The translations under genes and the position numbers were made by a program. Below, one piece after another: positions 46,630-55,289 of a DNA stretch of 61,676 nucleotides. Under the pieces are notes generated by a model that saw only the letters and a list, made by a program, of their open reading frames with translations, did not search any database and was not told the DNA's origin. The DNA is from a virus. The DNA is taken from IMG/VR virus record IMGVR_UViG_3300044530_000653, positions 1 to 61,676 of that record, one strand, 5' to 3'. The stretch's first letter is position 1, and each line of letters starts with the position of its first letter.

Positions 46630-47024
46630 TGGCAGTTATTAAGATTGTTCCAATGCCAGGCGCAGTTGGAGACAAGGGAGACGAAGGAGCCGTAGGCCCT
46701 CAAGGTCCACAAGGAGCACAAGGTTTACAGGGACCCGCAGGTGCTGACGCACTATGGTCTTACAATGGTGAATACAACCCAGGTGCAGGATATGCAGTTG
46801 GAGATGTTGTAACATACGAAGGACAACTTTGGTATCGCAAGCATCCTAATGGTGGAAACGTTGGAGACACACCATCAGAAGGATTTATTTGGGATTTACT
46901 TGCAGCAAAAGGTGCAGATGCTGAACTACCAATTGGTGTTAACTCATCCTTTACTATTGGAAATCAAACTTTTAATATTGTAAATGGAATTATTACATCT
47001 ATTGATGTAAACATTCAAGCATAA
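46629..47024 (+). CDS. Collagen-like tail-fibre protein with carbohydrate-binding module
   Basis: A 131-residue protein. Collagen-like Gly-X-Y stretch (GPQGPQGAQGLQGPAG, about 23-38), then NPGAGYAVGDVVTYEGQLWYRK, a CBM5/12-like motif. Probably a trimeric fibre that touches surface glycans. One-nt overlap with the previous stop. Its Gly-Pro-Gln triplets could be substrates for the prolyl hydroxylases downstream. Confidence 0.75.
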   Translation: MAVIKIVPMPGAVGDKGDEGAVGPQGPQGAQGLQGPAGADALWSYNGEYNPGAGYAVGDVVTYEGQLWYRKHPNGGNVGDTPSEGFIWDLLAAKGADAELPIGVNSSFTIGNQTFNIVNGIITSIDVNIQA

Positions 47025-47044
47025 TAACGTGAGATAATAACTCC

Positions 47045-47776
47045 ATGGCTGTTTCTAAATCTATGGATTTTCCAGGTGCAAAAAAATCTTCTTATGCTGC
47101 ACAAGTAGAACAAAGTCAAGCATCTCCTACTGTGGATAATGCTCTTTCATTTCTTCCAGTCCCTGGCCCAGTAGGACCACAGGGACCCGCAGGTAGAGAC
47201 GGTAGAGATGGAAAAGAAGGACCTGAAGGACCAGAAGGAAAGCCAGGACAAAAGGGTGATAAAGGTCCAGCAGGAAAAGATGGAGCAAGTTCTTTATCTT
47301 CTTCAGGACAACAAGCAGGATGGGCATCATACACAAACACTATTGACAAACCAACAAAACTCGGAGTATCTCAAGGAAACGATGGATGGGTAACTCTACT
47401 ATTAGATACAAAAGACAAATCCCAAAATGAAACATACCTTCCAAAAGGATGCACTAGCCTTTGGAATAGTCATCAAAGAGCCCTAAACTTCCACGGTATA
47501 AACGAAGGATCCCAAGTATTCCTAACATATAACTTTGAACTAACTACCTATACGGCTAACACCGAGGTTTGGCTAAGGACATATTTTGCAAGTAAGGATC
47601 AGGAGTTTGTGCAGTTTGTAGGATCTCTTAAGTATCAAAATGTCTACAACCTTTCAGTTACTCAAAATATATTTATCGAAGACAAGGCTATGTGGGGCAA
47701 CGGAGCAGTGCCTCAAATTAGAACAGACTTTGATGCCTCCGTAATCTTCAATTCTGTCTACGTCAGCGTGGTATAA
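47045..47776 (+). CDS. Collagen-like tail-fibre protein
   Basis: A 243-residue protein: Gly-X-Y region (about 40-80, GPVGPQGPAGRDGRDG, GKPGQKGDKGPAGKDG) and a C-terminal beta domain of about 150 residues (receptor-binding?). GATAAT ends 6 nt before the ATG. Confidence 0.75.
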   Translation: MAVSKSMDFPGAKKSSYAAQVEQSQASPTVDNALSFLPVPGPVGPQGPAGRDGRDGKEGPEGPEGKPGQKGDKGPAGKDGASSLSSSGQQAGWASYTNTIDKPTKLGVSQGNDGWVTLLLDTKDKSQNETYLPKGCTSLWNSHQRALNFHGINEGSQVFLTYNFELTTYTANTEVWLRTYFASKDQEFVQFVGSLKYQNVYNLSVTQNIFIEDKAMWGNGAVPQIRTDFDASVIFNSVYVSVV

Positions 47777-47783
47777 TAAAACC

Positions 47784-48920
47784 ATGGCATTTCCAGCAAC
47801 CTATGACTTTAACTACTATAAGGGTGATACCTTTGAGTTTAAGATCTACCCGAAAAAGAACGATGGAACGGTTTTTGATTTACGCCATTACGATGCCCCA
47901 ACAAGTTTTGCTAATGATCCAGATTATGTAAATGCTTTGGCTTCAACATATGATAGTGCTCAATTTACAATTGCTACTGCTAGAGGACCAATATCCACTG
48001 CTCCAGGAGTTCAACAGCCAATAAGATGCTTTGCAAGAATATCAGAAGATGGCACAAATGTTTCTTGTGCAATAAGACCAACAGATGCAGAAACTCTTAT
48101 TGCTGGAACAGAGTATGTGTATGACGTTGAAGTTAAAAAGCCAGCAGGTTTGCCAGGCAGTGGTCAATACGAAGTTGTTCAAACACTACTTACTGGCAAA
48201 ATAACAGTTACAGATCAAGTAACTGGTGCTAATGATGGAACTAGAGGATCTTTATCAGATTACAATATTCTAGGACTAACAGTTCCAGTTACATGTGCAG
48301 AACCAGACACGTCAGTTATTGGAACAGCAGAATATTTTGGAACAGTTAGATGGTTTGAGCCAAACGGTACAACTCTATTACCAACTACAGATTACACATT
48401 TGGACCAGACAAAGCATACAAGGCAGAAATAACTATAACACCTAGAGCGCCATATAGGATTCTTGGAACACCTGCTAATAAGTTTTCAGTAGAGGGTGCA
48501 GATATTGCAGAAAATCCTGAATATACAACAGAGCCAATTAGCGGGGCAGTAGTAATTGCAACATTTCCGAAGACAGCAAAACCAGTTTCACTCTTAGCAA
48601 TAAATGGTGTAACTCCTCCAGTTACTGGTATTGCTCCAAATACATCTGTTCCAGAAACAGCACAGTATTCAGTTACTTTATCGTGGAAAGAAAAATCTTT
48701 AACTGATCCAGTTACTTATGAAAACTTTACTGGAACATTTAAACCATCTAGAACATATGTAGCACAAATATTATTAACACCTAAAACTGGATATACTCTT
48801 TGTACAGGAATTTCAGCATCACCTGAACCAGGTTCTTTCTCTGTTACAGGTGCTTTAAATTACACAAATAGCGAAAACTCAGGAATCATTATTGCAGAAT
48901 TTCCTGTAACAGGAGCATAA
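47784..48920 (+). CDS. Tail protein with two Ig-like repeats
   Basis: A 378-residue protein. N-terminal BppU-like part (NYYKGDTFEFKIYPKKNDG), then two related modules of about 100 residues (LTVPVTCAEPDTSVIGTAEY and INGVTPPVTGIAPNTSVPET) with VxITPRAPYR/LTPKTGYTL and FPKT/FPVT ends, as in MBG-like surface repeats. Leaderless: TATAAT ends 6 nt before the ATG. Confidence 0.7.
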   Translation: MAFPATYDFNYYKGDTFEFKIYPKKNDGTVFDLRHYDAPTSFANDPDYVNALASTYDSAQFTIATARGPISTAPGVQQPIRCFARISEDGTNVSCAIRPTDAETLIAGTEYVYDVEVKKPAGLPGSGQYEVVQTLLTGKITVTDQVTGANDGTRGSLSDYNILGLTVPVTCAEPDTSVIGTAEYFGTVRWFEPNGTTLLPTTDYTFGPDKAYKAEITITPRAPYRILGTPANKFSVEGADIAENPEYTTEPISGAVVIATFPKTAKPVSLLAINGVTPPVTGIAPNTSVPETAQYSVTLSWKEKSLTDPVTYENFTGTFKPSRTYVAQILLTPKTGYTLCTGISASPEPGSFSVTGALNYTNSENSGIIIAEFPVTGA

Positions 48921-49516
48921 TGGCAGACATCCTTTTATCAAATGACGACCTAACAGTCTTTGGTGGACCAGAAACAGTTAGTCTTGATTTAGATATAGGA
49001 CCACAGGGTGATCGTGGAAGCATTATCCTAGCATCAAATGGCAACCCACAAGATGCTAACGTAAATGCTGCAATTGTTCAAAGCCTTCAGGCATTAGATA
49101 TTGCAATTGACATTCAGCCAGCATCTGAAACATACAAAACAGTTTTTCAAAGAGTAGCAACAGCGACTGGAACACAATGGACGACAATGTTCAACCTAAA
49201 AACAAACTACTACTCTTCAATTAAAGAGGAAGTTGCTGTTGATGGAACACTAGAAATAACACCAATAAACGTTTACGATATTTATGGAGATTCTGGAGAA
49301 ACCGCAGCAACATCAAATGCCTTTAATGTCCAGTACTCAATATCCTCACCAGATTCTTCTGGTCCTTTAGCAACAACTCTTATAGTAAAGCCACTAATAA
49401 CCAGTCAAGGCTTTTTGGCACTACCACTTGAAATAAAGGGTGTAGAATATATTGATGACGCTTGGCAGCCTATGGCTGGTCCAAAGCGTGTTCATTTATT
49501 TATTACGGTGGTATAA
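48920..49516 (+). CDS. Tail-fibre-associated protein
   Basis: A 198-residue protein (LLSNDDLTVFGGPETVSLDL, DIGPQGDRGSIILAS). Short Gly-Pro motif near residue 27, then a beta-rich C-terminus. One-nt overlap with the previous stop. No specific family recognised. Confidence 0.6.
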   Translation: MADILLSNDDLTVFGGPETVSLDLDIGPQGDRGSIILASNGNPQDANVNAAIVQSLQALDIAIDIQPASETYKTVFQRVATATGTQWTTMFNLKTNYYSSIKEEVAVDGTLEITPINVYDIYGDSGETAATSNAFNVQYSISSPDSSGPLATTLIVKPLITSQGFLALPLEIKGVEYIDDAWQPMAGPKRVHLFITVV

Positions 49517-49535
49517 TGACAAGAGGTGATTTATA

Positions 49536-51752
49536 GTGGCAGCAGAAAATATTGACAAAACCCCTACGGGTACTGGGCCGTTCAACACCAAAATGCCAGG
49601 ACTCGGAGATCCAGCCGATATTCAAGCAGCATTAAGACTTTACCACTATGGATCAGACACTTATGATGCAGCAGCAACAGAACCAGGCCCTCTTCCAATC
49701 CCCTCAATTGCAAACCACCTTAAAACTCTTACAGATGCAATCGCTGCTGAAACAGCAGCACGTGTTGCTCATCAAAACAAGACAACAGATGTCCACGGTA
49801 TAGCAAATACTGCAAATCTAGCATCACAGGCATATGTTATTAACGCTCTCGAAGGTGCTACAGCAGAGTATCCAAACCTTGCAGGAGATGGTCTTGAATG
49901 GAACGGTATTGATGAAAGATTTGATCTTGATCCATCTCTACTAAATAATAATACTGTAGTAATTAAGACAACTGGATTTACTTTAAGTGCCCTGGATGTT
50001 AATAAGACAATTTTACTACAAGCATCATCTCCAATGAATTTAACTATCCCGCTAAATTCTTCTGTTAGCATCCCAGTTGGATATAAGTACAATCTGGTTG
50101 AGGCTGGTTCAGCAAAAACAACTTTTGTTCCAGCATCTGGAGTAACAGTGGGTAGCAAAAACTCACAACTATTTTTAGATGGACAATATAGCAGAGGAAC
50201 TCTTGTAAAAATTGCAACAGATTCTTGGATTTTGTATGGTGATGTTTATGAAGGCGTTGCAGTACCTACTCCTACACCAGTTGCACCAACCCCTGTAGCA
50301 CCAACCCCAGTTGCACCTACACCTGTAGCACCAACACCTGTTGCTCCTACTCCTGTAGCACCAACCCCAGTAGCACCAGCACCACCTGTAACACCAGTCC
50401 CTCCATTCTTCCCATTCTTCCCTCCATTCTTCCCACCATTCTTCCCACCATACTTTGCTCCTATCCCTATCCCTGTTCCAACTCCAATACCATCAACAAC
50501 TTATTATGCAAAATTCTGTTCAAATGGTAGTGTAATTGGAAACAATACTGGAGCATCTTGTGCAGAGATAGAGGCTCTCGCACTTCAGGCTTATCCAAAT
50601 TTAACTAATTTTGTATGTCAAGCAAATTCTGCTCCATCAGATCCAACATGCACAGTTACACCTGTAACACCTATACCAGTTACTCCAACACCAGTTCCTG
50701 TACCAACACCTGTACCTACAAATCAATGGTATTGCTCTACAAGAGAAAACGATGGAACTACTGCTAATTACACAAGCGACACCAATAATACTAGTTGCAA
50801 TAACGTGGCTGCAACAGTATGTGTTTATGGACCAGAAGGAACATCTTACCCAGCATTACCAGCATTTCCATGTGATGGAACACCTACTCCTGTAGCACCA
50901 ACCCCTGTTGCTCCTACTCCTGTAGCACCAACTCCTGTAAACCCTTGTAACCCAGACTGGAGTTTAATTCCTCAGTCACAATGTGCTGAATGTGGATTAG
51001 TATGGAGCCAAGAGTTTGGTGAATGTATTAGCGTATCACCTACCCCAGTTGCACCTACACCTGTAGCACCTACACCTGTTGCTCCAACACCAGTTGCTCC
51101 TACACCAGTAGCACCTGTTAATGTTTGTGCAGATCCTTCAATCCTTACACAAGGACAGTGCCAGGGCTGCGGATACTACTGGTCACCAACATTTGGAGAG
51201 TGTTCTTCAACTCCATGGAATACACCTACCCCAGTTGCTCCAACACCAGTTGCCCCTACACCTGTAGCACCAACACCAGTTGCTCCAACACCAGTTGCTC
51301 CAACACCAGTTGCTCCTACACCTGTAGCACCTACACCAGTAGCACCTGTTAACATTTGTGCAGATCCATCAATTCTTAATCAGTCACAATGCCAGAGTTG
51401 TGGATATTACTACAGCACAGAGTTTGGAGAGTGTTCATCAACTCCATGGAATACACCTACACCTGTAGCACCACCATTCTTCCCACCGTTCTTCCCACCG
51501 TTCTTCCCATTCTTCCCACCGTTCTTCCCACCATTCTTTGCACCTACACCAGTTGCACCTACACCAGTTGCACCTACACCAGTAGCACCAACCCCAGTAG
51601 CACCTACTCCTGTAGCGCCAACACCTGTCGCACCAACCCCAGTAGCACCTACTCCTGTAGCACCAACACCAACAGGAGGATGTACTGGATGTATCAGAAA
51701 TTATTGCTATGAGCCTTGCCCATCATGTTGTAATGGCGATTGCGGATGCTAG
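49536..51752 (+). CDS. Pro-rich tail fibre with PTPVAP and PFFP repeats
   Basis: A 738-residue protein. N-terminal fibre part (about 1-240; DVHGIANTANLASQ and LNSSVSIPVGYKYNLVEAG shared with the gene at 59153). Then PTPVAP tandem repeats in six blocks, PPFFP blocks near 290 and 650, Gly/Cys inserts in three related copies (CADPSILTQGQCQGCGYYWS type) and a Cys-rich end (CTGCIRNYC ... CCNGDCGC). GTG start behind AGAGGTGA. The Pro-rich arms resemble arabinogalactan-protein glycomodules and sit just before three oxygenase genes and a glycosyltransferase. Confidence 0.8.
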   Translation: MAAENIDKTPTGTGPFNTKMPGLGDPADIQAALRLYHYGSDTYDAAATEPGPLPIPSIANHLKTLTDAIAAETAARVAHQNKTTDVHGIANTANLASQAYVINALEGATAEYPNLAGDGLEWNGIDERFDLDPSLLNNNTVVIKTTGFTLSALDVNKTILLQASSPMNLTIPLNSSVSIPVGYKYNLVEAGSAKTTFVPASGVTVGSKNSQLFLDGQYSRGTLVKIATDSWILYGDVYEGVAVPTPTPVAPTPVAPTPVAPTPVAPTPVAPTPVAPTPVAPAPPVTPVPPFFPFFPPFFPPFFPPYFAPIPIPVPTPIPSTTYYAKFCSNGSVIGNNTGASCAEIEALALQAYPNLTNFVCQANSAPSDPTCTVTPVTPIPVTPTPVPVPTPVPTNQWYCSTRENDGTTANYTSDTNNTSCNNVAATVCVYGPEGTSYPALPAFPCDGTPTPVAPTPVAPTPVAPTPVNPCNPDWSLIPQSQCAECGLVWSQEFGECISVSPTPVAPTPVAPTPVAPTPVAPTPVAPVNVCADPSILTQGQCQGCGYYWSPTFGECSSTPWNTPTPVAPTPVAPTPVAPTPVAPTPVAPTPVAPTPVAPTPVAPVNICADPSILNQSQCQSCGYYYSTEFGECSSTPWNTPTPVAPPFFPPFFPPFFPFFPPFFPPFFAPTPVAPTPVAPTPVAPTPVAPTPVAPTPVAPTPVAPTPVAPTPTGGCTGCIRNYCYEPCPSCCNGDCGC
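50264..51670 (+). repeat. Coding tandem repeats (PTPVAP and PFFP)
   Basis: Fifteen- to eighteen-nt units CCWACMCCWGTWGCA and CCACCATTCTTC recur in blocks at about 50265-50390, 50880-50935, 51040-51115, 51225-51345 and 51545-51665. Codons vary between units, so selection keeps the peptide, not the DNA. Confidence 0.85.
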
Positions 51753-51797
51753 TCTATAGTGTATAATAGAATAAAACAACTATAGAAGGAGATATAA

Positions 51798-52037
51798 ATG
51801 TCAGAAGAACTAACTCCTTGGCAAAAATATAAACAAAATTTGGGAGAAACTAGGCCTTGGGACATTGTAAACCCCTCAACAGAGTGGGCTACTGCCGAGG
51901 TAGCAGAAGAAAGATACTCTATCTGTAAAGCATGTCCAGAACTAATTAAATTAACAAAACAATGCAAAAAGTGCGGATGTTTTATGATAGCCAAAACAAA
52001 ACTACAAGTGGCAGTATGTCCATTAGGGAAGTGGTAA
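51798..52037 (+). CDS. DUF6171-like zinc protein
   Basis: Seventy-nine residues: YSICKACPELIKLTKQCKKCGCFM and a CPLGKW end are typical of DUF6171. RBS AGAAGGAGA. It lies between the fibre and the modification genes. Confidence 0.75.
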   Translation: MSEELTPWQKYKQNLGETRPWDIVNPSTEWATAEVAEERYSICKACPELIKLTKQCKKCGCFMIAKTKLQVAVCPLGKW

Positions 52038-52038
52038 C

Positions 52039-52710
52039 ATGGAAAAGGTATTTTGGGAAAACGATAAAGGAATAATTTTTAATAAATATAGGGCTATAGA
52101 AAGAACCGAAATTGCACCAGGAATCATGGCTTATGAAAATGTAATTCCTGAAGATATTTTTAAAACTTTTGTTTTTGACCTTGAAGAAGGTATGTTGTCA
52201 GCAAAAATAGAATGGCAAGCAGCACGGGTAAAAACTGGAATCGGGGATGCTGTAGAGACAAATGTGAATACAGAGTCAAGAGACACACAAACCATCAGTA
52301 TTCCATATTCAGAAACAGAAAAAGATGATTACTCAAGTGTAAGTTCAACATTCTATACCTCTATGGCTAATCTTTTTTTAGAAAACTTGGTTTCTATAGA
52401 AAACAATTATCAAAATAATTATGGAATATCCTGCTCCTGGCATGACTCTTATCAAATTTTAAAATATGGGGTAGGTCAAAAATTTACAAATCACATAGAT
52501 GATCATCCAGATTACCATAGAAGAGTGTCAACTTTGTATTATCTTAACGATAACTATTCTGGAGGAGAATTAAATTTTCCAAGATTTAATCTTTCTTTTA
52601 AGCCTAAAGCAAATCAGATGATAGTTTTCCCATCAACTTATGTATACAACCATTCTGTGTCTCCAGTAACTGAGGGAGAAAGGTATGCAGTCGTTAGTTG
52701 GTTAAGATGA
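52039..52710 (+). CDS. Prolyl-4-hydroxylase-like dioxygenase A
   Basis: A 223-residue protein. His152-x-Asp154 in NHIDDHPDYHRR, YYLNDNYSGGELNFPRF, distal His205 in VYNHSVSP and TEGERYAVVSW with the 2OG-binding Arg. This is a full P4H set. It would hydroxylate peptidyl proline or a similar residue in the cytoplasm. First of four coupled modification genes directly behind the Pro-rich fibre. Confidence 0.85.
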   Translation: MEKVFWENDKGIIFNKYRAIERTEIAPGIMAYENVIPEDIFKTFVFDLEEGMLSAKIEWQAARVKTGIGDAVETNVNTESRDTQTISIPYSETEKDDYSSVSSTFYTSMANLFLENLVSIENNYQNNYGISCSWHDSYQILKYGVGQKFTNHIDDHPDYHRRVSTLYYLNDNYSGGELNFPRFNLSFKPKANQMIVFPSTYVYNHSVSPVTEGERYAVVSWLR

Positions 52711-53279
52711 TAGAGCCAATACTAGTAGATAGTTTGTTAAGCGATGAGGATTACTCAAGACTTTTACAATCTTTAGATAATCCTAAGAGTTTTGGCTTTG
52801 ACCCTGGATTTAGCAGGTACTGTATTGGAGATGGTGGACTACCAATTTTAGGAGAGTTGGCAGACAAACTAACAGAAACTGCCAGAGAAATATTTAATAG
52901 TGAAACACTTCTTCCAACATATACCCTATTTGCACATTATGAGGGTCAAGATCCCGAACCAAGTCTTTATAAGCACAAAGATGATAATGCATGTACCTAC
53001 ACTCTAGATATGTGTGTTTATCAGAATGAGCCGTGGGACCTTTTTGTTGAGGACAAGGCATATACTCTTTATAAAAATCAGGCACTTGCGTACTACGGTA
53101 ATGATCAAATGCACTGGCGTGAAAAATTTCCTAACCCAGAAACTAATCATGTTGCTATGATTTTCTTTCACTTTGCTGAGCCAGACCATTGGTGGTTTAC
53201 CAAGGGAGTAGAATATCTTCAGGTGGTAAGAGGGCAAATAACAGAAGAGCAATGGGAACTTCAAAATGAAAACAAATAA
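52707..53279 (+). CDS. Dioxygenase-like protein B
   Basis: A 190-residue protein. LYKHKDDNACTYTLDMCVYQ supplies His-x-Asp, and GNDQMHWREKFPNPETNHVAMIFFHFAE the second His and strand. Similar to P4H-like oxygenases but more divergent; the 2OG-binding Arg is not clear. ATGA overlap with dioxygenase A. Confidence 0.7.
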   Translation: MIEPILVDSLLSDEDYSRLLQSLDNPKSFGFDPGFSRYCIGDGGLPILGELADKLTETAREIFNSETLLPTYTLFAHYEGQDPEPSLYKHKDDNACTYTLDMCVYQNEPWDLFVEDKAYTLYKNQALAYYGNDQMHWREKFPNPETNHVAMIFFHFAEPDHWWFTKGVEYLQVVRGQITEEQWELQNENK

Positions 53280-53790
53280 GGGAAATGTAGTTGTTGTAAA
53301 TAACTTCTTTAATCAAGACTACTCCTGGAACAATTTTATTAATTCTATTAATGATGCGTATGATCTAAGCAATCCAAAGAACGGAATAGTTTTTGGTAAA
53401 GAGGTTATCGGAAATATAAACTTTTTTCAGAAACTAACATTGACTCTAGAAAACATTAATGAGAAAAATTTTCCAGGGGTTGAAGATAAAGCAAACAAAC
53501 TAACACAGTTACACCAAGAGTTATCAAAGCCTAGCAAATGCATTGGATATTTTGGGGCAGTAAGTTTTACAACTAAAGAGCCCACAACAAGTAAGCACAA
53601 TGACCCCATAGATGTCATTTATGCTCAGTTTGTTGGCTCTGCCACATGGACAATATTTGATGAAGACGAGTCTGAGGTGCATACACTTAATCCAGGAGAT
53701 GTTATTTATGTTCCAAAAACTGTTATGCATGAAGTAACATCTTTAACTCCAAGAGCAGCCATATCTTTTATGTTTGGAGATTTAGAGTGA
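53266..53790 (+). CDS. Cupin/JmjC-like protein C
   Basis: A 174-residue protein. TSKHNDPIDVIYAQFVGSATW gives His and Asp, and LNPGDVIYVPKTVMHEVTSL the cupin motif and distal His. Such double-stranded beta-helix proteins are protein or ribosomal oxygenases. Overlaps dioxygenase B by 14 nt. Confidence 0.75.
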   Translation: MKTNKGNVVVVNNFFNQDYSWNNFINSINDAYDLSNPKNGIVFGKEVIGNINFFQKLTLTLENINEKNFPGVEDKANKLTQLHQELSKPSKCIGYFGAVSFTTKEPTTSKHNDPIDVIYAQFVGSATWTIFDEDESEVHTLNPGDVIYVPKTVMHEVTSLTPRAAISFMFGDLE

Positions 53791-54566
53791 AAAATGGAAT
53801 AGTGGTTTCTATGGTTCTTGATGAAAAGATAAGCATTGAGCACAACCATATGTATAAGCAGTTGTCTCATTCACTAAATACTTTGAGAAAAATAAACAAA
53901 GACATAAGTGTAAAAATTTACTATTCTCATAAGCCTGGATTGCCAGATAGCCATTCTGTTTATTTTCCAGAAGATCCAAACACAGAGTTTATACATTTTG
54001 ATAATATTATAAGTTTAGATTGGCACTCAGGATTTTGGAGTGCAGGAGTGGTTGAGCATAGGTGGGTTAATGCTTTTAGAGGCCTAGAAGATTTTGATTT
54101 TGATAATATTATTAATATGGACACAGATACTGAGTTTTTTAGAGATCCAGAAGAACTTTTTGAAAAATATGGAAATACAGAGTTTCTTTGGAGCAGAGAA
54201 GATACCTGTGATGACCTAACTAAAACATTAAAGATATACCCTGCTATAAATGATGGAATAACAGTTATTAGTAAAAATATTTTAAAGCACAAAAACATGT
54301 GTCTATCATCAATGAAACAATATATTAACTACACTTTAGAAAAATATAAAACACTTCTTTCTGAAAAAGACTACTATCAATTACCCTGGGTAATAATTCA
54401 ATATTCGGTATTTGACTATTTTAGTTCAAGGAATCTTCATAGATACTTCGACAAAGATGATGTTTTAATGCATGTTGAAGACAAAAAAGACACACATGTT
54501 GTTCGTCATTATTTTTCTTCAAACTCCTCAAAGTTCCTTCCAGTATGGCTGGGAGGCACACAGTAA
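53787..54566 (+). CDS. GT8-like glycosyltransferase
   Basis: A 259-residue protein. VSMVLDEK start, WVNAFRGLEDFDFDNIINMDTDTEFFRDPEELF with the DxD metal motif, and later PWVIIQYSVFDYF. Typical of nucleotide-sugar glycosyltransferases. GTG start overlaps the cupin stop. It is the natural candidate to glycosylate hydroxyproline made by the preceding enzymes. Confidence 0.75.
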   Translation: MKNGIVVSMVLDEKISIEHNHMYKQLSHSLNTLRKINKDISVKIYYSHKPGLPDSHSVYFPEDPNTEFIHFDNIISLDWHSGFWSAGVVEHRWVNAFRGLEDFDFDNIINMDTDTEFFRDPEELFEKYGNTEFLWSREDTCDDLTKTLKIYPAINDGITVISKNILKHKNMCLSSMKQYINYTLEKYKTLLSEKDYYQLPWVIIQYSVFDYFSSRNLHRYFDKDDVLMHVEDKKDTHVVRHYFSSNSSKFLPVWLGGTQ

Positions 54567-54579
54567 GTTTTAACATAAA

Positions 54580-54618
54580 AATACCCCCAAGGATTTCTCC
54601 AAGGGGGTATTCTTTTTT
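54580..54618. terminator. Bidirectional terminator
   Basis: ATACCCCC (54581-54588) and GGGGGTAT (54603-54610) form an 8-bp stem; T-runs follow in both directions. It separates the glycosyltransferase from the convergent lysozyme gene. Confidence 0.85.
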
Positions 54619-54623
54619 ATGTA

Positions 54624-55187
54624 TTACTTAGGAAATTTAGCCATCCAGTATTTGGTTCTTGGAGTGATGCCCTTCCATGAGGACCAATCATCTCCACCGT
54701 TTGTCATATAGTATGCAATCTCTGCATTCTTGACGGGATTGAATAACTCAGCATTTGAGTCAAGATCAAACTTGGTTCTACGATCAGGACCAAGAGCATC
54801 AATCATATTAATTTGGAACATACCATAAGACGAGTCGCCAGTCTTGTGATTGCCATTAAAGGCCAATGGTCGTCCATTAGATTCTTTCTTTGCTACTGCC
54901 CAAGCCACAACAAGGTCTTTGCCCTTGAAGCCTACTAGCGAAAGCAGTTCTTTTAGTTCTAAATCAGTCAGAGAAACCTTATTCTCAAAACTCTCTAACT
55001 TTTTTGCCTTAGAAACCAAAAAAACCTCTTTCGAGGTGGTTTCCGATGTCTGAGCCTGTTCAAGGCTAAGATTGTTCTTAGTATCAAGACCTGAATCAGC
55101 ATTGGCTCCGTTCGACAAAACAGTTACTAATGCTACGATACTGAGTGTGCTAATGATCTCTTTGTTTCTTTCGATAAATTTAATCAT
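54624..55187 (-). CDS. Exported lysozyme-like lytic transglycosylase
   Basis: A 187-residue protein. N-terminal signal/anchor (NKEIISTLSIVALVTVLSNGA), spacer helix, then a lysozyme-like domain: WAVAKKESNGRPLAFNG (catalytic Glu in KES), SYGMFQINMID and the C-terminal WSSWKGIT. It cuts glycan strands outside the membrane. It is the only - strand gene in the tail region. ATG 55187 follows AAGGAGGAAA. An operator-like element sits at 55209-55236. Confidence 0.8.
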   Translation of the reverse strand: MIKFIERNKEIISTLSIVALVTVLSNGANADSGLDTKNNLSLEQAQTSETTSKEVFLVSKAKKLESFENKVSLTDLELKELLSLVGFKGKDLVVAWAVAKKESNGRPLAFNGNHKTGDSSYGMFQINMIDALGPDRRTKFDLDSNAELFNPVKNAEIAYYMTNGGDDWSSWKGITPRTKYWMAKFPK

Positions 55188-55208
55188 AGTTTCCTCCTTA
55201 GAAAACAA

Positions 55209-55236
55209 TAACACCTTGGTAGGTGTTACTACCAAG
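55209..55236 (-). promoter_or_regulatory. Nested palindromes over the lysozyme promoter
   Basis: On the - strand, CTTGGTAG-N6-CTACCAAG (55215-55236) and TAACACCT-N4-AGGTGTTA (55209-55228) overlap so that only one can form. TATACT (55235-55240) and TTGCTT (55258-55263, 17-nt spacer) place the first palindrome over -10/+1 and the second at the start of the RNA. Confidence 0.7.
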
Positions 55237-55289
55237 TATATCATGAGATTTTTCAAAAAGCAACTTCAGAGGGTGGTATAATAAAGATT

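Noticed and set aside
47116-47349. Two - strand ORFs over the collagen-like gene
   Set aside because: Antisense of GXY codons; composition follows from the repeat.
50264-51670. CRISPR-like repeat array
   Set aside because: Repeats are in frame, contiguous and encode PTPVAP; no unique spacers. No CRISPR array seen elsewhere.
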